A DNA stretch of 64,000 bases, from positions 78,050-142,049 of the IMG/VR virus record IMGVR_UViG_3300028581_000014; one strand, 5' to 3'. Origin of the DNA: a virus. Under the pieces are notes generated by a model that did no database searches, was not told the DNA's origin, and worked only from the letters and a program-made list of their open reading frames with translations. The translations under genes were made by a program, and so were the position numbers. This document shows positions 53,121 to 59,992 of this stretch, one piece after another (position 1 is the stretch's first letter; the number at the start of each line of letters is the position of its first letter).

Positions 53121-53551
53121 TGGCAGAAGAAAAACCAATACCAAGTTCAGGATTTAACATTTCATCGGTTAACGGATTGCTAAATGTAATATTAAGTGCG
53201 TTTAAGATACCAGACACACCAGTAGAACCACTACCACCACCATTAGTCATGGTAGGTGCTAAATTGAGAACTGGACTCTCACCACAGACAATAGCGGCCA
53301 ATATAATTAGCAAGCAATCTAATTCTGGTAGAGTTGTTGGTGATGTGTTTGCAGATGGGCCAAATGTAGAAGAAGCTATGGAGTTAATCAGGGTACAAGA
53401 AATTATCAACGCAATACTTAACGATGCTAAGGTAGATGTAGTTATACCGCCTGGGATTGCTGTAACTACCGTTGGTGCTAGTCCATTAGGACCAGTAGTA
53501 TCACAAGGCGTAACAATAACAATGGGTATCGGTGACGGTATTATACGTTAA
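53120..53551 (+). CDS. Hypothetical structural protein
   Basis: 143 residues, rich in Pro, Val, Ile and Gly (VEPLPPPLVMVGAKLRTGLS; VVIPPGIAVTTVGASPLGPV). No acidic or catalytic pattern is visible. The Gly/Val/Thr-rich C-terminus resembles small baseplate or spike accessory proteins, but I cannot name it. It is coupled to the 478-residue gene by a one-base overlap. Confidence 0.55.
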   Translation: MAEEKPIPSSGFNISSVNGLLNVILSAFKIPDTPVEPLPPPLVMVGAKLRTGLSPQTIAANIISKQSNSGRVVGDVFADGPNVEEAMELIRVQEIINAILNDAKVDVVIPPGIAVTTVGASPLGPVVSQGVTITMGIGDGIIR

Positions 53552-53562
53552 ATTTATAAACA

Positions 53563-53745
53563 ATGAATGATTTAGAATCAAAATCAAATAATGACATTTT
53601 ATTAGAAATAAAACAAATCGAGGCTGACCATGAGGCATTAAAGCTAACTATGTTGAAAGACTTAGATAGGCTTTTTGAATTGGAAGCTAGATTCGAACGT
53701 GCAAATCAAATAATATTAAATAGATTAAAAGGTACTAATGCTTAA
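53563..53745 (+). CDS. Small coiled-coil protein
   Basis: 60 residues, nearly all helix with heptads of Leu/Ile (ILLEIKQIEADHEALKLTML; DLDRLFELEARFERANQIIL). Its stop overlaps the start of the spike-like gene by eight bases, which supports translation as a real gene. It could be an assembly partner of that spike protein. Confidence 0.6.
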   Translation: MNDLESKSNNDILLEIKQIEADHEALKLTMLKDLDRLFELEARFERANQIILNRLKGTNA

Positions 53746-54739
53746 TAGTTCATCAAAATCATATAGAGAAAATGGTAACCTATACGCTAATACAAGTATA
53801 ACACAAAATATAAAGTATGGTGTTGTAAAAGCATTAGAAAATGAAGGTGGCCCATTGGTTAACAAAGGCTTAGGACGCATCAAGGTGTTCCTAAAGGGTT
53901 CTATCGTTACTGGTGGTGATGATGGTACCGCAGAAGCGGATTTGCCATGGTGTTTTCCATTGTTACCCAAGCACCTATCGGTTCAACCTAAGATTGGTGA
54001 GGTTGTGCTTGTTATGGTATTTAACAATAATCGTCAACATGCTGATAGATTGTATATAGGTCCAATCATTTCACAACTACCATTATTAAATAAAGACCCG
54101 TATGAGTTCTCAGCACTGGCTGGATTTACCTTTGGTCCAGCTGAACCTAACGTAAACCCAAGTCAAATAACTGAGTTAAATGGTGTATTCCCAAATCCTT
54201 CAGATGTATCGATACAAGGCAGATACAATACCGATATTACACAAAAGGATAACGAAATTATTATAAGAGCTGGTAAATTTGAAACAGTAACGCCAACGCC
54301 TAATAATCCTTATCAAATTAGATTTAATAGCGCAACTCAAGGATATATTCAAATAAAAAATGATGTTATAACCGTACAGAGTTCTGATAAAACACAACAA
54401 AAGAAAGGTACAATAACAAATATTGTATCAAATAAGATTAACTTATTGACTCATGTTGATGGTAGTCCACGGTTTAATTTAACTAATCAAGATAATTTAA
54501 TTAGTGATGAAGAACAAGACCTAATCAATCAAACGGCCCATCAACTACCATTTGGTGATGTTCTATTAGAATATTTATTATTGTTAAAAGATGCTTTGTT
54601 TCTACACGTACATAATGGTAATGGTAATCCAGCAACGGATTTAACCGTATCAGGTAATAAACAAGCGCTAGCTGTATTCAAATCTAAAGCAAACCAATTA
54701 GAACAATCGATGCTATCAAAAAATATTAGAATAAACTAA
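53738..54739 (+). CDS. Baseplate spike/hub protein with OB-fold (gp5/gpV-like)
   Basis: 333 residues. Residues ~40-110 have the OB-fold pattern of the T4 gp5 N-terminus and phage gpV-type spikes: GLGRIKVFLKGSIVTGGDDG, ADLPWCFPLLPK, VQPKIGEVVLVMVFNN, ADRLYIGPIIS. This domain forms the collar by which the puncturing spike attaches to the hub. The C-terminal ~150 residues include IIIRAGKFETVT and IQIKNDVITVQSS beta repeats and DALFLHVHNGNG. I see no lysozyme domain, unlike T4 gp5. Confidence 0.7.
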   Translation: MLNSSSKSYRENGNLYANTSITQNIKYGVVKALENEGGPLVNKGLGRIKVFLKGSIVTGGDDGTAEADLPWCFPLLPKHLSVQPKIGEVVLVMVFNNNRQHADRLYIGPIISQLPLLNKDPYEFSALAGFTFGPAEPNVNPSQITELNGVFPNPSDVSIQGRYNTDITQKDNEIIIRAGKFETVTPTPNNPYQIRFNSATQGYIQIKNDVITVQSSDKTQQKKGTITNIVSNKINLLTHVDGSPRFNLTNQDNLISDEEQDLINQTAHQLPFGDVLLEYLLLLKDALFLHVHNGNGNPATDLTVSGNKQALAVFKSKANQLEQSMLSKNIRIN

Positions 54740-54747
54740 TTTTTTTG

Positions 54748-54756
54748 ATATTTATA
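54748..54756 (+). promoter_or_regulatory. Late-type promoter box
   Basis: TGATATTTATATATAAAAG, 13 bases upstream of the ATG at 54770. Confidence 0.6.
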
Positions 54757-54769
54757 TATAAAAGAAATT

Positions 54770-56176
54770 ATGGTTATTAGAACCTTTTTTGATAAGAATA
54801 ATACTATCGTTAGTAATAGAAATGTTAATACTGGTCTAAACCCAGTAACTGAATTATTTTATGGTGGTTCTATAGGTGAACAAACATATAGCCGATTTTT
54901 GTTTCATTTTGATGAAACAAGATTAAAAGCATTATATACTGGTGGCACTTATACTGACTTAACTAAGCTAAGACATACGCTTAGAATGACCAATACTGGT
55001 TCGTTTGATACTGAATTGCTTAATACATCAGTTGCTGGTAAACGTAGAACATCATCATTTGACCTTATCTTATTTAAGATACAACAACCTTGGGATAATG
55101 GTGTTGGTTATGATTATGAAATACCATTATTAGTAAATGGTGAATCAGCATACTATAACGGCCCATCAAATTGGGTAGAAGCACAAACAGGTATTTCTTG
55201 GTCTGGTGGTACTGGCGTATATTCTGGTAGTCCTTCTGGCATAACCGTAACAACCCAACACTTCGATAAGGGTAATGAAAATATTGAAATGGACGTTACC
55301 GACTATGTAAATGGCCTATTAACAGGTAATACCAATAATGGTCTAGGTATTGCTTTCGATAGAGGTTACGAAGAATTAAATACTATAACCCCACAATATG
55401 TTGGTTTCTTTACCAATAACACTCAAACGTTCTATGAACCATTTATTGAAACAATATATGATAACTATATAACTGATGATAGAAATAATTTCTTTTTAGA
55501 TAAGCCAAATAAACTTTACCTATATGTAAATATAGCTGGTAACCCAACTAACCTAGATGCTAAACCAAGCGTAAATATCTATAATTATAATAATGTATTG
55601 GTTAGCGCTTTTACCTCTTCAAATGTAAATCATGTAACGCTTGGTGTATATTCTATAGATTTAACCATACCAACTAATTCAAGCAACGTAGAGACGATGT
55701 ATTCAGACGTGTGGACTGGTATTACCATTAATGGTGTGAACAGGGCTAATATTAGCTTAAACTTCGTTGTAAAGGATTCTATGGGTTATTATAGTATAGG
55801 TGATAACTTCATGCTGCCACAAAAGGTAGCCGTTAACATTTCTGGTATACAAAATAAAGAACGCATTAAGCGTGGTGATGTACGTAAGGTTATCGTATCA
55901 GCTAGAATACCCTATACCGTAGAACAAACACAAAATATTTCAGGTCTTAAGTATCGCTTATATGTTACCGAAGGTACCAGTCAATTAACCGTAATTGATT
56001 GGGAATCAATTGAAATGGCAAATAATTATTATTATTTCTTATTGGATACTGAAAGTCTAATCCCTAATACTTATTATATTGATGTTCAATCAACAACTGG
56101 ACAAGAAGTTACAACACTTAAAAATGTACTTCAATTTGATATCATTAGTCAAGTAGAATTAAGAGGACGTTTATAA
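54770..56176 (+). CDS. Virion beta-sandwich protein (DNRLRE-like), probable tail/fibre component
   Basis: 468 residues. Residues ~20-230 read like a DNRLRE/CBM96-type jelly-roll: TYSRFLFHFDETRLKAL, TLRMTNTGSFDTELLN, then FDKGNENIEMDVTDYVNGLL and TFYEPFIETIYDNY. This is followed by Ig-like beta segments (NKLYLYVNIAGNPTNLD, GVYSIDLTIPTNSS) and a Thr-rich end. It probably forms part of the baseplate periphery or binds carbohydrate. It has its own late-type box and is followed after one base by the LLREG-tagged gene. Confidence 0.55.
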   Translation: MVIRTFFDKNNTIVSNRNVNTGLNPVTELFYGGSIGEQTYSRFLFHFDETRLKALYTGGTYTDLTKLRHTLRMTNTGSFDTELLNTSVAGKRRTSSFDLILFKIQQPWDNGVGYDYEIPLLVNGESAYYNGPSNWVEAQTGISWSGGTGVYSGSPSGITVTTQHFDKGNENIEMDVTDYVNGLLTGNTNNGLGIAFDRGYEELNTITPQYVGFFTNNTQTFYEPFIETIYDNYITDDRNNFFLDKPNKLYLYVNIAGNPTNLDAKPSVNIYNYNNVLVSAFTSSNVNHVTLGVYSIDLTIPTNSSNVETMYSDVWTGITINGVNRANISLNFVVKDSMGYYSIGDNFMLPQKVAVNISGIQNKERIKRGDVRKVIVSARIPYTVEQTQNISGLKYRLYVTEGTSQLTVIDWESIEMANNYYYFLLDTESLIPNTYYIDVQSTTGQEVTTLKNVLQFDIISQVELRGRL

Positions 56177-56177
56177 T

Positions 56178-56483
56178 ATGAAAGAGCAAATAAAAAACCT
56201 ATTAAGAGAAGGATTACTTCAAAATAAAGGATTAGAAACAGCTTGCAATACAATGAGCGTGGCATCATATAAAGAAGGTATTGCTTTAATTATTAGTGCT
56301 ATTGGTACACCAGAGCAAAATCCATCAATGTGGAAGCGTATCGAGCGACCAATTAAAAACTGGCGAGATGCGGATAAATTAATTAGTCATGAAATTAAAA
56401 CCAAGCGTATGTCTGGTGATTCAATGGTTGATGAGTCTAATACTTGGTGGTCTGCTGTTCAATCAACTATTTGTCCTAAATAA
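56178..56483 (+). CDS. Small protein with LLREG N-terminal tag
   Basis: 101 residues. It begins MKEQIKNLLREGLLQNKG; the first 12 residues are nearly the same as in the genes at 57516 and 57998, while the bodies differ. L9-R10-E11|G12 matches the (L/I)-x-E cleavage rule of T4-type prohead proteases. After the tag come helices and a Trp-rich segment (PSMWKRIERPIKNWRDADKL). I infer a capsid-targeting peptide and packaging into the virion. Function of the body is unknown. Confidence 0.6.
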   Translation: MKEQIKNLLREGLLQNKGLETACNTMSVASYKEGIALIISAIGTPEQNPSMWKRIERPIKNWRDADKLISHEIKTKRMSGDSMVDESNTWWSAVQSTICPK

Positions 56484-56497
56484 TTTTTTTGATTTAC

Positions 56498-56529
56498 TTG
56501 ACAATTATTAATTTTATTAGTATATTTAT
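56498..56529 (+). promoter_or_regulatory. Dual promoter of the zinc-ribbon gene
   Basis: TTG (56498-56500), 20 bases, TATATTTA (56521-56528): a host-type promoter with one mismatch. The same bases contain ATATTTAT (56522-56529), a late-type box, and also read as TTGACA-N17-TATATT. The leader to the ATG is about 105 bases, far longer than elsewhere, with a small hairpin GTTG-TTAACG-CAAC near 56577-56590. Confidence 0.5.
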
Positions 56530-56633
56530 CATTACATTAGCTCAAGTATCAGTCCCGACCAATAAAATGGTTTAGAGTTGTTAACGCAACAAAGGTATTG
56601 GTACAATAACAATAAATTAAAAAGTTAATAAAC

Positions 56634-57464
56634 ATGACACAAAAAATGATGGCACCTAATGTGCCAACGGCAAATATTGCTGTAAACAAATCTCGTATTA
56701 AATTATACGACAAGAATGTAGAAGTACCAACTTACTACTTGAAAAAAGGCCAAGAATTTCAAATTGAATTGGCAAACATGACTACCGATGTAGTCTTAGC
56801 AAAAATAATACTTAATGGTAAATCTTTATCTCAAGGTGGTCTGGTATTAAACCCAGGTCAGAGAGTCTTCTTGGACAGATACTTAGACGTAGCCAAAAAG
56901 TTCTTATTTGATACGTATGATGTGTCAAATACACAAGAAGTTAAAGATGCTATTAGAGATAATGGTGATATTAAGGTAGAATTCTATCGAGAAAATATCA
57001 ACACCTATCAATCACCAATCGTTATTAGACCACTTGATTACACTTATCATCCTGATATTATAAGATATAATACTTATACATCAAATACTTATTGTGCCTC
57101 ACAACCAGTGTTTGGTCGACCAAACACTAATGATAACACCACACTAACAAGTACCTTAGGGGGTTATTCGTCTGGTCAGATTTTAACTTCGGCTTTATCA
57201 GCTAATAACTCACCACTTAGAGGGGTGTCAAAATCACTTGAAACTGGACGAGTTGAAAAGGGTTCTGACTCCAATCAAGAATTAACATCGGTTAATAAAT
57301 CATTCTATTATCTACCATTCCATACGGTAACGTATAAACTATTACCAATATCGCAAAAGATTAATACCCTTGAGGATATTAATGTAAAAAGATATTGCAC
57401 ATCTTGCGGTGCTAAGGTCGGTAAAACTGATAGGTTTTGCAGTCAGTGTGGGGCCAAAGCGTAA
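56634..57464 (+). CDS. Virion-type protein with C-terminal zinc ribbon
   Basis: 276 residues. The last ~25 form a zinc ribbon with two CxxC knuckles (YCTSCGAK and FCSQCGAK). The N-terminal two thirds is a beta-rich domain (NIAVNKSRIKLYDKNVEVPT, FQIELANMTTDVVLAKIILN, LNPGQRVFLDRYLD) reminiscent of capsid decoration or collar proteins. A Ser/Thr/Gly linker joins the two. The long leader, the double promoter and the strong terminator point to a separately controlled, probably abundant product. I cannot name the family. Confidence 0.6.
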   Translation: MTQKMMAPNVPTANIAVNKSRIKLYDKNVEVPTYYLKKGQEFQIELANMTTDVVLAKIILNGKSLSQGGLVLNPGQRVFLDRYLDVAKKFLFDTYDVSNTQEVKDAIRDNGDIKVEFYRENINTYQSPIVIRPLDYTYHPDIIRYNTYTSNTYCASQPVFGRPNTNDNTTLTSTLGGYSSGQILTSALSANNSPLRGVSKSLETGRVEKGSDSNQELTSVNKSFYYLPFHTVTYKLLPISQKINTLEDINVKRYCTSCGAKVGKTDRFCSQCGAKA

Positions 57465-57490
57465 ATAAAATAACTTGAGTTAATGTATAA

Positions 57491-57517
57491 AAAAAAGGAG
57501 CATAATGCTCCTTTTTT
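57491..57517. terminator. Bidirectional terminator between convergent genes
   Basis: AAAAAAGGAGCA / TGCTCCTTTTTT with a 3-base loop. It serves the zinc-ribbon gene (plus) and the gene ending at 57516 (minus). Confidence 0.88.
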
Positions 57518-58001
57518 ATTTGCTTATAATTTGTTGTATGTCATCAAAACTAACTGAATCATTTATATACCAGAATCTATCAGCATCTCTAAAAGTATCT
57601 TCACCATCAAAACCATTTCCTAAGATATAATTAGATGACCTAAATAAATACAAATCTTGACTATTATTATCCTTATGGTGCCATGCTATGTCAGTAATCT
57701 CATCTAGGGCTTTATTAAATGTTTCTTCATTATTAAAACCGTAACCACTTAAACCCCACTCTGGGTCAGAATTCCACATTCCACTAACAGGGTCTTCTTT
57801 TGGTTCACTTTCTAAATACACACCTTTAGATTTTCTTTCTTCATAATCAGCCATTGCTTCCTCATAGGTATCGTACCAAGCTTGCATATGTCCACTAAAA
57901 TTACGTTCTATATCATTTTCTGGTGAATCAGTCCAACGTAAAAATAGCATCGTATCCTTATTTAAACCCTCTCTTAATAGCTTTCTTATAAGAACTTTCA
58001 T
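57516..58001 (-). CDS. Small acidic protein with LLREG N-terminal tag
   Basis: 161 residues. It begins MKVLIRKLLREGLNKDT, with the same L9-R10-E11|G12 arrangement as the genes at 56178 and 57998. The body is acidic and aromatic-rich (MLFLRWTDSPENDIE; HMQAWYDTYEEAMADYEERK; WGLSGYGFNNEETFNKALDE), with no family recognised. The tag is basic and amphipathic, the body acidic, a typical contrast for a cleavable leader. Its start overlaps the end of the upstream gene by four bases. Confidence 0.62.
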   Translation of the reverse strand: MKVLIRKLLREGLNKDTMLFLRWTDSPENDIERNFSGHMQAWYDTYEEAMADYEERKSKGVYLESEPKEDPVSGMWNSDPEWGLSGYGFNNEETFNKALDEITDIAWHHKDNNSQDLYLFRSSNYILGNGFDGEDTFRDADRFWYINDSVSFDDIQQIISK

Positions 58002-58192
58002 TTTTTATACTTAATAATATTATCTTTATTTGAATTTTTATCAAATTCATCTTTATCTATAAATTCCCACATATTATTTTCAGCCTTTCTTTTATAGTAT
58101 AAATTAGAACCATCAATATCTCTAATTTGATATTCAAATTTGGATTCAACTAATAAACCCTCTCTTAATAGCTTTTTTATATGTTCTTTCAT
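57998..58192 (-). CDS. Very small protein with LLREG N-terminal tag
   Basis: 64 residues, beginning MKEHIKKLLREGLLVES. After the tag only about 50 residues remain (FEYQIRDIDGSNLYYKRK, then a charged Lys/Asn/Asp end). Not recognised. Coupled by an ATGA overlap to the 161-residue tagged gene and preceded by a late-type box, so both are late proteins. Confidence 0.6.
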   Translation of the reverse strand: MKEHIKKLLREGLLVESKFEYQIRDIDGSNLYYKRKAENNMWEFIDKDEFDKNSNKDNIIKYKK

Positions 58193-58196
58193 ACTA

Positions 58197-58204
58197 ATAA
58201 ATAT
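58197..58204 (-). promoter_or_regulatory. Late-type promoter box (ATATTTAT variant)
   Basis: Minus strand ACATATTTATTAGT, 4 bases before the ATG at 58192; very short leader. Confidence 0.45.
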
Positions 58205-58250
58205 GTTGAACCTTTAGATAAATTATCTTCAGCCCATAATTATTAAACGC

Positions 58251-59843
58251 TTACATTATCAATTCGTACTTAAATAAACCACAATCCCATATTCTATCAT
58301 AACCTAATTCGCTAGTCAATTCTTTCTCCGTTTTATTAAAATCCATATTAGGGTATTTTTTCCTTATAGCGTTTTTACCAAAACCAAATTTGTGAAATCG
58401 TTTATGTTTATCTACTTTTGAATTATAATAGCAATAATTGGGTTTAACCAAACCAACTAGTTTAAACCCAATATTTGTGTAAAGGTTGTTATTTACATCA
58501 AGCGTCCAACGCCTATCAGCAAAACTAATTATATTTTTAGGTGAATAATCGTTTATAAATTGTTTTATGAATTTAGATGCCAACCCACTAATAATATAAT
58601 TTTGCTTTGTTGCATATCTAGTTAATTCATATTCACCATCGTTAGTTTTTGTCATGTTACGCTTATTTGAAAAAGTCATTACACCTACTAATTCATTATT
58701 ATAATAAGCCCCATAATTTATTGTTGAGTTATCATTACCTTGGATATGGTTTTCTTTTAAAAATAACCCTTTTTCTTTCCCGTTAATTATCTTGACCTTA
58801 ACGTTTCTACCACCTATTTTAATACCATCATTTATTTTTAATATGTGCTTTAATTTATTTTTAACTAATTCCTTATTAAGAACCCATTCATCCTCAAAAA
58901 TATGTATTAATTTAATACCTATTTTCTCACAAGCCATTGTTTTATCTAAATGATAAGTAGAGTTTTTACCCATTTTTTCGGTGTGATAATATAATCCATT
59001 ATATTCTATACCTAATTTAATTTTAGGTATTATTAAATCTATCTCTTTACCGTTCAATAGTTTTCTATTTTTGCTCTTCTCAACACTAAAACCTAATTCT
59101 TCAATAAACTTTTTTATTTCAATTTCACCCTTTGATGTCCAGCTTGGTTTCATATTAATATTAGTTATTTTTATATTGTTTCTAAAAATAACAGACGATG
59201 ATTCAGATATTAATTTATTATTAGGAAATAATAATTTATAGTCATTACTACTAATATTGTGTTTAGTTTTTAAATGTGTATTTGATATAAGTTTCATTTT
59301 TTTTCCACATAAATTACAAACAACATAATTTTTTTCGTCAAGGAATAACTCTTCTCTTTCTTTATTTTTTATTGTGGTTTTAAATATGTGTTCTATATTT
59401 ATTTCTTTATCCTTTTCAACAATATCAAAATATACCTCAAACCATTTTTTATTATTAACTAATTCATATTTTTTTCGTTGATAAGTGTTAGACGGAATTT
59501 TAATATCACCATAGGTATTTAAAATATGTCTAGTTAATGTCCCAGATAAATTATTTGGGTCATCAAACTCTATTTTTGTTTTTTTACAAATGGCAACTAA
59601 TTTTTTATTGGAATTATTTATTGAATACAGTTTAGTGTTAGATTTTTCAATATCATGACTATTACCAATTTTAACTTGCCCACCCTTTTTATTAATCGCT
59701 ATAGAATGCTCAGTTAAAATTAATCTAATCCTATCATTACCAACTTTAAATAATTCACCAAGTTTATGTATACTAACTTTATCTTCTTCATATAATAAAA
59801 TAATTTTTTTTATATCTTCTTCTGTTAGATTTGTTTTTGCCAT
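58251..59843 (-). CDS. Homing endonuclease 2 (Vsr-like nuclease with HTH, zinc finger and GNAT-like end)
   Basis: 530 residues from the ATG at 59843, chosen because it lies 15 bases downstream of a host-type -7 element; an ATG 27 bases upstream would start inside it. Parts in order: N-terminal helix-turn-helix (TEEDIKKIILLYEEDKVSIH), a C2H2-like finger (VVCNLCGKKMKLISNTHLKT), a nuclease of the Vsr/EDxHD type at ~255-350 (GKEIDLIIPKIKLGIEYNGL, ACEKIGIKLIHIFEDEW), and a C-terminal region with GNAT-like strands (YGAYYNNELVGVMTFSNKRN; YELTRYATKQNYIISGLASK). It lies directly downstream of the capsid gene terminator, a frequent site for free-standing mobile endonucleases. Confidence 0.75.
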   Translation of the reverse strand: MAKTNLTEEDIKKIILLYEEDKVSIHKLGELFKVGNDRIRLILTEHSIAINKKGGQVKIGNSHDIEKSNTKLYSINNSNKKLVAICKKTKIEFDDPNNLSGTLTRHILNTYGDIKIPSNTYQRKKYELVNNKKWFEVYFDIVEKDKEINIEHIFKTTIKNKEREELFLDEKNYVVCNLCGKKMKLISNTHLKTKHNISSNDYKLLFPNNKLISESSSVIFRNNIKITNINMKPSWTSKGEIEIKKFIEELGFSVEKSKNRKLLNGKEIDLIIPKIKLGIEYNGLYYHTEKMGKNSTYHLDKTMACEKIGIKLIHIFEDEWVLNKELVKNKLKHILKINDGIKIGGRNVKVKIINGKEKGLFLKENHIQGNDNSTINYGAYYNNELVGVMTFSNKRNMTKTNDGEYELTRYATKQNYIISGLASKFIKQFINDYSPKNIISFADRRWTLDVNNNLYTNIGFKLVGLVKPNYCYYNSKVDKHKRFHKFGFGKNAIRKKYPNMDFNKTEKELTSELGYDRIWDCGLFKYELIM

Positions 59844-59858
59844 ATTTTTTATTTTATA

Positions 59859-59889
59859 CAAAGATACCAAATTAAAACCATAACGTCAA
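59859..59889 (-). promoter_or_regulatory. Host-type promoter of homing endonuclease 2
   Basis: On the minus strand TTG (59887-59889), exactly 20 bases, TATCTTTG (59859-59866). Confidence 0.7.
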
Positions 59890-59943
59890 GTTTCAATCCG
59901 TTTAATTTTAATCCAAATATATTTTAAATATGCTTAAAAACAA

Positions 59944-59971
59944 AAAAGCCATACAAAAATGTATGGCTTTT
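59944..59971 (-). terminator. Intrinsic terminator of the major capsid gene
   Basis: An 11-bp stem AAAAGCCATAC / GTATGGCTTTT with a 6-base loop, followed by T residues on the minus strand, 21 bases after the capsid stop. Confidence 0.85.
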
Positions 59972-59992
59972 AAGTTATTGATTTACAATAAA

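Noticed and set aside
56498-56526. Enterobacterial sigma70 promoter TTGACA-N17-TATATT
   Set aside because: The same bases fit the TTG-N20-TAnnTTT(G) class seen elsewhere in the window; not used as evidence for a proteobacterial host.
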